From assembly GCF_009765685.1 (NCBI RefSeq), contig NZ_LMUY01000151.1:62001-126000 (forward strand): 64,000 nt of DNA, in the 5' to 3' direction. The translations under genes were made by a program, and so were the position numbers. Below are positions 51,640 to 64,000 of this stretch, one piece after another; positions within the stretch are counted from its first letter, which is position 1, and the number at the start of each line of letters is the position of its first letter. Source of the DNA: Acidisphaera sp. L21. Its GTDB lineage: Bacteria > Pseudomonadota > Alphaproteobacteria > Acetobacterales > Acetobacteraceae. The notes under the pieces are model-generated. The model was given only the letters and a program-made list of their open reading frames with translations, searched no databases and was not told the origin of the DNA.

Positions 51640-51960
51640 TCAGCTCTCGATCACTTCGCCGGTCGCCTTGGCGACACGAACCTTGCGGCCACCGTCCAGC
51701 ACGCGGAAGCCAACCTTGGTCGGCTTGTCGCTCTTGGGATCGACAAGCATCAGGTTGGACAGATGGATCGGCCCTTCCTTCTCGATGATCCCGCTCGGCG
51801 CGCCCATGCCAGTCGCCTTGGTGTGGCGCTTGACGATGCGAACGCCACGCACGACGGCGCGCTCGTCCTTCGGCATCACCTGCAGCACTTCACCACGGCG
51901 GCCCTTATCGGAGCCGGTGATGACGACGACCTGGTCGCCCTTCTTGATCCTTGCGGCCAT
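51640..51960 (-). CDS. rplX: 50S ribosomal protein L24
   Basis: Assembly initiator of the large subunit. It has 106 residues, with the KOW motif [15 protein letters not shown] near 5-19. It begins two bases after the rplN stop. Confidence 0.97.
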   Translation of the reverse strand: MAARIKKGDQVVVITGSDKGRRGEVLQVMPKDERAVVRGVRIVKRHTKATGMGAPSGIIEKEGPIHLSNLMLVDPKSDKPTKVGFRVLDGGRKVRVAKATGEVIES

Positions 51961-51962
51961 GA

Positions 51963-52331
51963 TCAGAGCACCTCCGGCGCCAGGGAGATGATCTTCATGA
52001 ACTTGCGGCCGCGCAGTTCGCGCACCACTGGCCCAAAGATGCGGGTGCCGATCGGCTCCTGCTGCTTGTTGATGAGCACCGCAGCGTTGCGGTCGAAGCG
52101 GATCGCGCTGCCATCGTTGCGGCGCACCGGGAACGCCGTGCGCACGATGACGGCCTGGTGCACGTCGCCCTTCTTCACCTTACCACGCGGAATTGCTTCC
52201 TTGATGGACACGACGATAACGTCGCCGACCGAAGCCGTCTTACGCTTGGAACCGCCGAGCACCTTGATGCACTGCACCCGGCGAGCCCCGGAGTTGTCCG
52301 CAACGTCGAGATTGGATTCAACCTGAATCAT
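51963..52331 (-). CDS. rplN: 50S ribosomal protein L14
   Basis: Large-subunit protein at the subunit interface. It has 122 residues, starting [16 protein letters not shown], with R-x-D-G-S-x-I-R-F-D-x-N-A near 70 and the complete end I-S-L-A-P-E-V-L. Confidence 0.97.
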   Translation of the reverse strand: MIQVESNLDVADNSGARRVQCIKVLGGSKRKTASVGDVIVVSIKEAIPRGKVKKGDVHQAVIVRTAFPVRRNDGSAIRFDRNAAVLINKQQEPIGTRIFGPVVRELRGRKFMKIISLAPEVL

Positions 52332-52341
52332 CTACCGGCTC

Positions 52342-52650
52342 CTAGACCTGGACGGGGGCATCGTGATGCGCCCCTGCCACGGCCGCGATTTCTGCCGGAA
52401 CGCCGCCGACGAGCTCACCATTACGCTCGAGCAGGATCCACGTCTTGCGCTTGCTGATCGGCGGGCATTCGACGATGCGCACGGTGTCACCCTCGACGCA
52501 GAGATTGGTCTCGTCGTGGGCGGCGTACTTCTTCGAGCGCCGAATGAACTTCTTGTACAGCGGATGCATCACGCGACGGCTGACCAGGACCGTGATGGTC
52601 TTGTCCATCTTGTCGCTGGTTACCCGCCCGGTTAGGACGCGCCTTGGCAT
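52342..52650 (-). CDS. rpsQ: 30S ribosomal protein S17, extended C-terminus
   Basis: Small-subunit assembly protein with an OB fold. It has 102 residues; the usual S17 ends near residue 80. The core [12 protein letters not shown] near 7-18 and K-Y-A-A-H-D-E near 41 are normal. The last ~22 residues ([10 protein letters not shown] onward) are an extra Ala/Val/His-rich tail. Confidence 0.96.
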   Translation of the reverse strand: MPRRVLTGRVTSDKMDKTITVLVSRRVMHPLYKKFIRRSKKYAAHDETNLCVEGDTVRIVECPPISKRKTWILLERNGELVGGVPAEIAAVAGAHHDAPVQV

Positions 52651-52662
52651 CGTCCGACTCCC

Positions 52663-52869
52663 TTACTTCGCAGCGGCGGAGCGCTTGTGCTCCGCCATGA
52701 TGGTCTTCACGCGCGCGATGTCGCGGCGCACTTTCTTAACCTGGCCGATGCCCTCATTCTGCCCGGTCGCCCGCTGGAAGCGCAGGTTGAACTGCTCCTT
52801 CCGAAGGTCGAGCAGCATGGTGCCCAGCTCGTCCGCAGACTTCGCGCGGATGTCGGTCGCCTTTGCCAT
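52663..52869 (-). CDS. rpmC: 50S ribosomal protein L29
   Basis: Large-subunit protein at the tunnel exit. It has 68 residues, starting M-A-K-A-T-D-I-R-A-K-S. L-R-K-E-Q-F-N-L-R-F-Q near 28-38 and R-R-D-I-A-R-V-K-T near 48-56 are conserved. Confidence 0.97.
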   Translation of the reverse strand: MAKATDIRAKSADELGTMLLDLRKEQFNLRFQRATGQNEGIGQVKKVRRDIARVKTIMAEHKRSAAAK

Positions 52870-52871
52870 AT

Positions 52872-53288
52872 TCAGCCCTCCCCAAGCCGGGTGATGAACT
52901 TGGTCTTGATCGGCAGCTTCGCAGCACCCAGCGCCAGCGACGCCCGTGCCAGCTCGTTGGACACGCCGTCGATCTCGAACATGATGCGGCCGGGCTTGAC
53001 GCGAGCGACCCAGAATTCCGGGCTACCCTTACCAGATCCCATCCGAACCTCGGCGGGCTTCTGCGACACCGGCACGTCCGGGAAAATCCGGATCCAGACG
53101 CGGCCAGCGCGTTTCATCGACCGCGTGATCGCACGGCGAGCCGCCTCGATCTGGCGGGCGGTGACACGCTCCGGCTCAAGGGCCTTCAGGCCGAACGCGC
53201 CGAAATTGAGGGCTGTGCCGCCTTTGGCCAGCCCGTGGATCCGGCCCTTATGGGCTTTGCGGAACTTAGTCCGCTTGGGGGAAAGCAT
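52872..53288 (-). CDS. rplP: 50S ribosomal protein L16
   Basis: Large-subunit protein organising the A site. It has 138 residues, starting [31 protein letters not shown] near 70-89 is conserved, including the Arg at the hydroxylation site. Two bases separate it from rpmC. Confidence 0.97.
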   Translation of the reverse strand: MLSPKRTKFRKAHKGRIHGLAKGGTALNFGAFGLKALEPERVTARQIEAARRAITRSMKRAGRVWIRIFPDVPVSQKPAEVRMGSGKGSPEFWVARVKPGRIMFEIDGVSNELARASLALGAAKLPIKTKFITRLGEG

Positions 53289-53300
53289 GCTCGTCCGTCC

Positions 53301-53978
53301 TTAACGCTGCGGCGCCTGCTCGGCCGCGCGGCGATCCTGCGCCGAGGGGTCGTTCGCCAAGATCTCGCCCTTGAAGATCCAGACCTTCACGCCGCAAGTG
53401 CCGTATGTGGTCTTCGCGGTTGCCGTGCCGAAATCGATATCGGCGCGGAGCGTGTGCAACGGCACCCGACCCTCACGATACCACTCGGTCCGTGCAATTT
53501 CGGCTCCGCCCAGGCGGCCGCCGCAGTTGATCCGGATGCCCTGCGCGCCGAGACGCATGGCGGATTGCACCGCACGCTTCATGGCACGACGGAACGCCAC
53601 GCGACGCTCAAGCTGCTGGGCAATGTTCTCGGCCACCAGCACGGCATCGATCTCGGGCTTGCGGATTTCGACCAGGTTGAGGTTGACCTCGACCTTGGTC
53701 ATCTTCTGCAACTCCTTGCGGAGAACCTCGATGTCCTGGCCCTTCTTGCCGATGACGACGCCGGGTCGAGCGGCGTAGATCGTGACGCGGGGCTTCTTGG
53801 CCGGACGTTCGATCACCACACGCGACACGCCGGCGCCAGCGAGGCGCTTGCGTAGATGGGCGCGGAGCTTCAGGTCGTCATGCAGCAGCCGAGCGTAATC
53901 GCTGCCGGCGTACCAACGGCTGTCCCAGGTCCGGTTGATGCCGAGGCGCAGACCGATCGGGTTTACCTTGTGACCCAT
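53301..53978 (-). CDS. rpsC: 30S ribosomal protein S3
   Basis: Small-subunit protein at the mRNA entry. It has 225 residues with a KH domain ([11 protein letters not shown] near 73) and the S3 C-terminal domain containing [11 protein letters not shown]. The stop of rplV overlaps the start. Confidence 0.97.
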   Translation of the reverse strand: MGHKVNPIGLRLGINRTWDSRWYAGSDYARLLHDDLKLRAHLRKRLAGAGVSRVVIERPAKKPRVTIYAARPGVVIGKKGQDIEVLRKELQKMTKVEVNLNLVEIRKPEIDAVLVAENIAQQLERRVAFRRAMKRAVQSAMRLGAQGIRINCGGRLGGAEIARTEWYREGRVPLHTLRADIDFGTATAKTTYGTCGVKVWIFKGEILANDPSAQDRRAAEQAPQR

Positions 53979-54376
53979 TATGCGGCTTCCTTCTCGGCTG
54001 CGGGCGCCTGGCGCTCGGCGACCACGATCTTCAGATGGCTGAAGAATTTCTCGATGCGGGACGAGCGACCACGGCCGCGGGCCATGAAGCGCTTCATCAC
54101 GATCGACTTGCCGACCTCGGCCCGGGTGACGACCAACTGGTCGACATCGAGCTGATGGTTGTTCTCGGCATTGGCGATCGCGCTTTCCAAGGTCTTCTTC
54201 ACCTGCTGGGCGATGCGGCGCTTGCTGAAGGTCAACGTTGCCACAGCCTGCCCGGCGGGCAGATTGCGGATCATGCCGGCGACCAGGTTCAGTTTGCGTG
54301 GGCTGACGCGGATGTTGCTCAGAACCGCCTGAGCCTCCGTCTCTGCCAGCGAACGCGGATGCTTGGGCTTGCTCAT
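53978..54376 (-). CDS. rplV: 50S ribosomal protein L22
   Basis: Large-subunit protein lining the exit tunnel, where macrolide resistance mutations occur. It has 132 residues, with [11 protein letters not shown] near 23-33 and the tunnel-loop G-R-G-R-S-S-R-I near 104-111. The ATG overlaps the rpsS stop by four bases. Confidence 0.97.
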   Translation of the reverse strand: MSKPKHPRSLAETEAQAVLSNIRVSPRKLNLVAGMIRNLPAGQAVATLTFSKRRIAQQVKKTLESAIANAENNHQLDVDQLVVTRAEVGKSIVMKRFMARGRGRSSRIEKFFSHLKIVVAERQAPAAEKEAA

Positions 54377-54651
54377 CCCCGCTTCGCCTTCTTGTCCGAC
54401 GAGTGGCTGGAGAAGGTCCGGGTCGGCGAGAACTCGCCGAACTTGTGACCCACCATGTTCTCGTTCACCTGCACGGGCAGGAATTTGTGCCCGTTATAGA
54501 CCCCGAAGACGAGGCCTACGAACTGCGGCAGGATCGTGGAGCGACGCGACCAGATCTTGATGATCTCGTTGCGACCCGACGCGCGTGACGCCTCGGCCTT
54601 GCCCAGGAGGTACCCGTCGACGAACGGGCCTTTCCAGACGGAGCGTGCCAT
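54373..54651 (-). CDS. rpsS: 30S ribosomal protein S19
   Basis: Small-subunit head protein. It has 92 residues, with [11 protein letters not shown] at the start, [13 protein letters not shown] near 34-46, and [13 protein letters not shown] near 68-80. It starts one base after the rplB stop. Confidence 0.97.
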   Translation of the reverse strand: MARSVWKGPFVDGYLLGKAEASRASGRNEIIKIWSRRSTILPQFVGLVFGVYNGHKFLPVQVNENMVGHKFGEFSPTRTFSSHSSDKKAKRG

Positions 54652-54652
54652 A

Positions 54653-55486
54653 TCAGTGCTTCCCCTTCGGACGGCGACGAATAATCAGCTTGTCGGTCCG
54701 CTTGTTCTCACGTGTCTTGTAGCCCTTGGTCGGCTTGCCCCACGGCGTGACCGGATGACGGCCACCGGAGGTCCGACCCTCACCACCACCATGCGGATGG
54801 TCGACCGGGTTCATCACGACGCCTCGGTTATGCGGGCGGCGGCCGAGCCAACGGGCGCGACCGGCCTTGCCCAGCGACTGGTTCTGGTTGTCCGGGTTGG
54901 ACACCGCACCCACCGTCGCCATGCACTCGGCCCGCACGATCCGCAGCTCACCGGAGGTGAGCTTGATCTGCGCGTAACCGGAGTCCTTGCCGACAAGCTG
55001 GGCAAAGGTTCCGGCGGCGCGCGCCATCTTGCCGCCAGCGCCCTGCTTCATCTCGATGTTGTGGATGATCGTCCCGACCGGGATCGCACCCATCGGCATC
55101 GCGTTGCCGGGCTTGATGTCGACCTTCGGCCCGGCGATCACCGCGTCGCCGATCTTCAGGCGCTGCGGGGCCAGGATATAGGCCAGCTCGTTATCCGTGT
55201 ACCGGATCAGCGCAATGAAGGCCGAACGGTTCGGGTCGTATTCCAGGCGTTCCACCGTGCCGAGCACGCCGAACTTGCGGCGCTTGAAATCGACGTAGCG
55301 GTATGACTGCTTGTGTCCGCCACCGCGGAAGAAGCTGGTCGTGCGGCCGTGGTTGTTACGGCCGCCGGTCTTGTTCTTGCCCTCGGTCAGCGTCTTGACC
55401 GGCTTGCCCTTCCAGAGCTCGCTGCGGTCGATCAGCACCGTGCCGCGAAGGCTCGCAGTGACCGGATTGTAATTCTTCAATGCCAT
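54653..55486 (-). CDS. rplB: 50S ribosomal protein L2
   Basis: Primary 23S rRNA-binding protein needed for peptidyl transfer. It has 277 residues; the conserved C-terminal [15 protein letters not shown] carries the functional His, and the basic end reads [10 protein letters not shown]. Confidence 0.97.
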   Translation of the reverse strand: MALKNYNPVTASLRGTVLIDRSELWKGKPVKTLTEGKNKTGGRNNHGRTTSFFRGGGHKQSYRYVDFKRRKFGVLGTVERLEYDPNRSAFIALIRYTDNELAYILAPQRLKIGDAVIAGPKVDIKPGNAMPMGAIPVGTIIHNIEMKQGAGGKMARAAGTFAQLVGKDSGYAQIKLTSGELRIVRAECMATVGAVSNPDNQNQSLGKAGRARWLGRRPHNRGVVMNPVDHPHGGGEGRTSGGRHPVTPWGKPTKGYKTRENKRTDKLIIRRRPKGKH

Positions 55487-55496
55487 CGCTAGCGCC

Positions 55497-55838
55497 TCAC
55501 GCGAGCCGCGCGGAGAAGTCGATCGACTGCCCCGGCGTCAGTTGCACGATCGCCTTCTTCACGTCCGAGCGGACGCCGGGCCGACCCTTGAAACGCTTCG
55601 TCTTGCCCTTCTGGACAAGCGTGTTCACGCCCAGGACGGTCACGCCGAACAGCGCTTCGACCGCCGCCTTGATCTCGGGCTTGGTCGATTCGAGCGAGAC
55701 ACGGAACACGACCTGGTTCTTGTCACCCAGCATCGTCGCCTTCTCGGTGATAACGGGAGCGCGGATGATGTTGAACATCGTCTCCTTCGACATCGTGGCC
55801 GCCTTCTTACGGGCGACCAAAACCTGAGCGGCGCTCAT
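55497..55838 (-). CDS. rplW: 50S ribosomal protein L23
   Basis: Large-subunit exit-site protein that docks trigger factor and SRP. It has 113 residues from ATG at 55838, which overlaps the rplD stop by four bases. An internal ATG 15 codons later would give the more usual length. [12 protein letters not shown] near 24-35 and [12 protein letters not shown] near 78 are canonical. Confidence 0.97.
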   Translation of the reverse strand: MSAAQVLVARKKAATMSKETMFNIIRAPVITEKATMLGDKNQVVFRVSLESTKPEIKAAVEALFGVTVLGVNTLVQKGKTKRFKGRPGVRSDVKKAIVQLTPGQSIDFSARLA

Positions 55839-56485
55839 GCTGCGATCTCCTCCGGCTCGGCCTTGGTCGGCGACAGACGCTCCATCAGCGCGGCAACGCC
55901 GGCCGTGGTGATCGCCAGCACGTCGTGGCCGAGGATGTCATACACATTGGCGCCTGCGGTTGGCAGGATGTCGATGCGGTGCAGGTTGGCGGCGGAGCGC
56001 AGGAACATCTGGTCGACGGCGGCATCCACCACCAGAACCGAGGTCCAGCCCAGGCCGGCCAGCTTGGCCTTCAGCGACTTGGTCTTGCCGTCGCTGCCGA
56101 TGGCGGCGTCCAGCACGACCAGCTTGCCCTCGGCCTGCTTCTGCGACAGCGCGCTGATCAGCCCGAGACGACGAACCTTCTTCGGCAGGTCGTATTCGTG
56201 GCTGCGAACGACCGGGCCATGCACGCGACCACCGGTACGATACTGCGGCGCGCGCAAGCTGCCCTGACGGGCGTTGCCGGTGCCCTTTTGCTTGTAGGGC
56301 TTCTTCGTCGTGCCGGAGACTTCGCCCATGCCCTTGGTGGAATGGTTACCAGAGCGGCGCTTGGCGAGCTGCCAATGGACGACGCGAGCCATGATGTCGG
56401 CCCGCGGCGCCTGCGCGAAGATCGCGTCCGGCAGTTCGTGCTGGCCGGCGCTACCGCCGTCCAGCGTCTTGATCTCAACTTGCAT
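55835..56485 (-). CDS. rplD: 50S ribosomal protein L4
   Basis: Exit-tunnel protein and, in E. coli, regulator of the S10 operon. It has 216 residues from ATG at 56485, overlapping rplC by 11 bases. The long loop [15 protein letters not shown] near 60-75 and the [12 protein letters not shown] region near 94-105 are conserved. Confidence 0.97.
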   Translation of the reverse strand: MQVEIKTLDGGSAGQHELPDAIFAQAPRADIMARVVHWQLAKRRSGNHSTKGMGEVSGTTKKPYKQKGTGNARQGSLRAPQYRTGGRVHGPVVRSHEYDLPKKVRRLGLISALSQKQAEGKLVVLDAAIGSDGKTKSLKAKLAGLGWTSVLVVDAAVDQMFLRSAANLHRIDILPTAGANVYDILGHDVLAITTAGVAALMERLSPTKAEPEEIAA

Positions 56486-57185
56486 CCGTCGTCTCCGCGG
56501 GCGTTGCCGCACTCTGCAACAGGCCGGCCGGGAACGGCGCGTCGGCATGACGTGCCTTCTTGATGGCGTCGCGCACCGTCACGAACTCACCCTTGCTGCC
56601 CGGCACCGCGCCACGCACCATCAGCAGGCCCTTGTCCGCATCGATGGCCGCAACCTGAAGGTTCAGGGTGGTGACACGCTCGACGCCGAGATGGCCGGCC
56701 ATCTTCTTGTTCTTGAAGGTCTTGCCCGGATCCTGACGGTTGCCGGTCGAACCATGCGAACGATGGCTGACGGACACGCCGTGGGAGGCCTCCAAACCAC
56801 GGAAGTTCCAGCGCTTCATGCCACCGGCGAAGCCCTTGCCCTTTGTGATGCCGCAGACGTCGATCCATTGGCCGACGACGAAATGCGCGGCAGACAGCGT
56901 TTGACCGCTCTCCAGCACTGCGTCGGCATCGACGCGGAATTCGCGCACGCGCTGCTTCGGCTCGACCTTCACACGGGCGTAGTGGCCCTTGTTCGGCTCG
57001 CTTACGTTCTTCACCTTGGCGCGGCCCCAGCCGAGCTGAAGGGCCGTATAGCCGTCCCGCTCCTGGGTGCGCACGTCGATAACCTGCACCTGGTCCAGGT
57101 GCAGCACGGTGACGGGCACGTGAGTGCCGTCTTCCTTGAAGACCCGGGTCATGCCCAGCTTCTTCGCAATCAGACCGGTTCGCAT
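56475..57185 (-). CDS. rplC: 50S ribosomal protein L3
   Basis: Early large-subunit assembly protein near the peptidyl transferase centre. It has 236 residues, starting [14 protein letters not shown]. The loop G-N-R-Q-D-P-G-K-T near 150 keeps the conserved Gln methylated by PrmB in other bacteria. A C-terminal Ala/Thr-rich tail adds about 20 residues. Confidence 0.97.
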   Translation of the reverse strand: MRTGLIAKKLGMTRVFKEDGTHVPVTVLHLDQVQVIDVRTQERDGYTALQLGWGRAKVKNVSEPNKGHYARVKVEPKQRVREFRVDADAVLESGQTLSAAHFVVGQWIDVCGITKGKGFAGGMKRWNFRGLEASHGVSVSHRSHGSTGNRQDPGKTFKNKKMAGHLGVERVTTLNLQVAAIDADKGLLMVRGAVPGSKGEFVTVRDAIKKARHADAPFPAGLLQSAATPAETTDAS

Positions 57186-57197
57186 TATCCCGATCCC

Positions 57198-57506
57198 TTA
57201 CAGCTTGATCTCGACGTCCACGCCGCTGGCGAGGTCGAGCTTCATCAGCGCGTCCACCGTCTGCGGTGTGGGCTCCACGATGTCCAGAAGACGACGATGG
57301 GTCCGAATTTCGAACTGCTCGCGGCTCTTCTTGTCCACGTGGGGAGAGCGGTTCACGGTGAACCGTTCGATATGCGTCGGCAGCGGAATCGGACCGCGAA
57401 CCCGCGCACCCGTACGCTTCGCCGTATTCACGATCTCCCGCGTGCTGTTATCCAGCACGCGGTGATCGTACGCCTTCAGGCGAATGCGGATGTTCTGGCT
57501 ATCCAT
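57198..57506 (-). CDS. rpsJ: 30S ribosomal protein S10 (NusE)
   Basis: Small-subunit head protein that also acts in transcription antitermination with NusB. It has 102 residues, with [12 protein letters not shown] near 4-15 and R-G-P-I-P-L-P-T near 37-44. It follows tuf by 38 bases. Confidence 0.97.
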   Translation of the reverse strand: MDSQNIRIRLKAYDHRVLDNSTREIVNTAKRTGARVRGPIPLPTHIERFTVNRSPHVDKKSREQFEIRTHRRLLDIVEPTPQTVDALMKLDLASGVDVEIKL

Positions 57507-57544
57507 GACTTCTTCTCAGTTCGCGATCCGACCCAAAACGGGTC

Positions 57545-58735
<1,191 letters not shown>

Positions 58736-58807
58736 CGTCTTGCTCCGTCGCCCCGCCCTGAGATCAGACTAGATGAGGGGTGGGTTCAGTTGGGGTGGTG
58801 GGGTTCG

Positions 58808-59284
58808 TTACCAGCGGTAGTGGCTGAAGGCCTTGTTCGCCTCGGCCATCCGATGGGTATCTTCGCGCTTCTTTACCGCGGACCCGCGGTTGTTCACGGC
58901 ATCGTTCAACTCGTTAGACAGCCGCTCTTCCATCGTGTGCTCGCCGCGCTTGCGGGCAGAGTCGATCAGCCAGCGGATGGCCAGCGCCTGACGACGCTCG
59001 GTCCGAACTTCGACCGGCACCTGGTAGGTGGCGCCGCCGACCCGGCGGGAGCGCACTTCGACGGCCGGCTTCACGTTGTCCAGCGCCGAATGGAACATCT
59101 GCACCGGGTCGGCCGCAGGGCCGCCCCGACGCTTCAGCACATCCAGGGCGCCGTAGACGATGCCTTCGGCGTTGGACTTCTTGCCGTCATACATCAGCGC
59201 GTTCATGAAACGCGTGATGACGGTGTCGCCGAACTTGGCGTCCGGCAGGATATCGCGCTTGACCGCGCGGCGGCGTCTGCTCAT
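58808..59284 (-). CDS. rpsG: 30S ribosomal protein S7
   Basis: Small-subunit head assembly protein. It has 158 residues, starting [10 protein letters not shown], with [11 protein letters not shown] near 26-36 and the end [15 protein letters not shown]. It follows rpsL by ten bases. Confidence 0.98.
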   Translation of the reverse strand: MSRRRRAVKRDILPDAKFGDTVITRFMNALMYDGKKSNAEGIVYGALDVLKRRGGPAADPVQMFHSALDNVKPAVEVRSRRVGGATYQVPVEVRTERRQALAIRWLIDSARKRGEHTMEERLSNELNDAVNNRGSAVKKREDTHRMAEANKAFSHYRW

Positions 59285-59294
59285 CGCTCTACCC

Positions 59295-59666
59295 TCACTT
59301 CGGCCGCTTGGCGCCGTACAGCGAACGACGCTGACGACGCTTGGCGATACCCTGCGTGTCGAGCACGCCGCGCAGGATGTGGTAACGCACGCCCGGCAAG
59401 TCCTTCACGCGCCCGCCGCGGATCAGCACGACGCTGTGCTCCTGCAGGTTATGACCCTCGCCAGGGATGTAGCTGACGACTTCGAACCCGTTCGTCAGGC
59501 GCACCTTGGCGACCTTACGAAGGGCAGAGTTCGGCTTCTTCGGCGTGGTCGTGTAGACGCGAGTGCAGACGCCGCGCTTCTGCGGGCAGGACTGCAGCGC
59601 CGGAACCTTGTTACGCTTCGGAGCCGGCTCACGGCCGTTCGCGATGAGCTGGTTGATGGTCGGCAT
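59295..59666 (-). CDS. rpsL: 30S ribosomal protein S12
   Basis: Decoding-centre protein. It has 123 residues. K43 and K88 are the wild-type residues whose substitution gives streptomycin resistance, and D89 is the site of methylthiolation by RimO in other bacteria. First gene of the str group here, read from a promoter about 190 bases upstream. Confidence 0.98.
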   Translation of the reverse strand: MPTINQLIANGREPAPKRNKVPALQSCPQKRGVCTRVYTTTPKKPNSALRKVAKVRLTNGFEVVSYIPGEGHNLQEHSVVLIRGGRVKDLPGVRYHILRGVLDTQGIAKRRQRRSLYGAKRPK

Positions 59667-59689
59667 ACGGCCTCTCGTTCCTCATCCAC

Positions 59690-59709
59690 CGACGAGCCCA
59701 CGCTCGTCG
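59690..59709 (-). promoter_or_regulatory. hairpin in the rpsL leader
   Basis: Perfect 8-bp inverted repeat CGACGAGC/GCTCGTCG with a four-base loop, 23 bases before the rpsL ATG. It is not followed by a T-run. It could affect translation initiation or be a protein-binding site. Confidence 0.5.
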
Positions 59710-59853
59710 TCAAACCAAAACCGCACGGAGTGAGGCGATGCCCACCCGCGCGGTGTCCATACTGCATCCGGCCTTGGCTTCCCTGGTTTGGGAGGCGGCA
59801 CCGCACACTCTGGTGCAAACTTTCAGCGGACCCAGGGGTCTGCCGAGGGGCGC

Positions 59854-59882
59854 GTTGTATGAGGCGGGAGAGGCGGAGTCAA
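59854..59882 (-). promoter_or_regulatory. promoter of rpsL and the str-S10 genes
   Basis: On the minus strand CTTGACT (TTGACT at 59882-59877), a 17-base spacer and TACAAC (59859-59854). This fits the alphaproteobacterial housekeeping consensus well. Transcription from about 59847 would leave a leader of about 180 bases. Confidence 0.65.
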
Positions 59883-59979
59883 GCGCAACAGCCGCGAACT
59901 TAACTTTCCATGCGGCGGCGAATGCCTGCCATGTCTTGCCGGGGACTCAGCAGAGCGGGGGCGTACAGGTCCCACGCTG

Positions 59980-60003
59980 GTACTCGCAAGTACTCGCTAG
60001 TAC
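59980..60003. repeat. 10-bp-period repeats upstream of the rpsL promoter
   Basis: TACTCGCAAG and TACTCGCTAG follow each other and are closed by TAC, giving two overlapping inverted repeats GTACT-N4-AGTAC and GTACT-N4-AGTAC on one face of the helix. The centre lies about 110 bases upstream of the rpsL -35. It looks like a paired operator for a dimeric protein, but no regulator is known to me for this site. Confidence 0.45.
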
Positions 60004-60054
60004 AAGTGGCTGCGTCAAGGTTACAGAGGCGCCCAACGGGGCTGTAAGGGCTTC

Positions 60055-60085
60055 AAAACGCAACGAGGGGGCCGAAGCCCCCTCG
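60055..60085 (-). terminator. Rho-independent terminator after rpoC
   Basis: Nine-bp stem CGAGGGGGC/GCCCCCTCG closed by a TTCG tetraloop in the minus direction, followed by TTGCGTTTT. It lies 25 bases after the rpoC stop. The T-run is interrupted, but the stable stem and loop make it convincing. Confidence 0.8.
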
Positions 60086-60109
60086 CCGATCTCGTCTGGT
60101 GTAGCGGCG

Positions 60110-64000
<3,891 letters not shown>

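Larger units (their letters stand above)
59667..60109. other. 443-bp spacer between rpoC and rpsL
   Basis: The longest gene-free stretch in the window. In the minus direction it holds the rpoC terminator, a set of 10-bp repeats, a good promoter and a long rpsL leader with a hairpin, all listed separately. The rightward open frame crossing it has no recognisable product and is taken as antisense. Confidence 0.7.

Noticed and set aside
60013-60018. TTGACG on the minus strand as a second rpsL promoter
   Set aside because: No acceptable -10 hexamer stands 16-18 bases downstream, while the TTGACT/TACAAC pair at 59854-59882 is much better.

Overview
The window is G+C-rich, dense chromosomal DNA from an alphaproteobacterium, most likely an acetic-acid-bacteria relative (Rhodospirillales/Acetobacteraceae). 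The evidence is the style of the ribosomal proteins, RNA polymerase alpha and EF-Tu, the alphaproteobacterial EnvC-CtpA-divergent polysaccharide deacetylase-RppH and rplQ-RarA-RluC-ATP12 neighbourhoods, and frequent GTG/TTG starts. Family assignments rest on motif recognition by eye; no database search was run. No tRNA, rRNA, IS element, prophage or CRISPR array was seen.

Layout. 1-13.2 kb: a class A beta-lactamase (cut by the left edge) coupled to a MoxR-type AAA ATPase, and a divergent YihY-family membrane protein. Then a long leftward run (10308 down to 2549) holds aldehyde dehydrogenase, an S1C-like protease homologue without a catalytic triad, a D-2-hydroxyacid dehydrogenase, EnvC-like protein, CtpA, divergent polysaccharide deacetylase and RppH. 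A class III CoA-transferase and a small secreted protein follow on the plus strand, then a CoxE-like VWA protein. 13.2-29.5 kb: mixed accessory metabolism and envelope genes: a Na+/H+ antiporter, NIPSNAP protein, AsmA-like protein, tyrosine phosphatase, enoyl-CoA hydratase, 2H phosphoesterase, orphan GAF histidine kinase, MFS exporter, three short-chain dehydrogenases, PBP1C, a GrdB-like CxxC protein and an acyltransferase. 29.4-36.3 kb: a leftward operon of a flavin-dependent monooxygenase (LLM class) and a complete branched-chain-amino-acid-type ABC importer whose LivM has an extra N-terminal membrane domain. 36.5-43.4 kb: a Bax-inhibitor-1 protein with a clear terminator, then acylphosphatase, ATP12 chaperone, AsmA, RluC/D-type pseudouridine synthase, RarA and a secreted protein of unknown function.

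43.4-64 kb is the str-S10-spc-alpha superoperon, all leftward: rpoC (cut by the right edge), rpsL, rpsG, tuf, the S10 and spc genes, secY, adk, rpsM, rpsK, rpoA and rplQ. It has three visible regulatory points. The first is a 443-bp rpoC-rpsL spacer with terminator, promoter and long leader. The second is a promoter and large hairpin before rpsM. The third is a run of four palindromes between rplO and secY. fusA is absent from its usual place between rpsG and tuf.

No wholly new multi-gene system is evident. The least ordinary items are the triad-less protease homologue, the extended LivM in an operon with a monooxygenase, the GrdB-like protein, the missing fusA, and the repeats in the ribosomal spacers.
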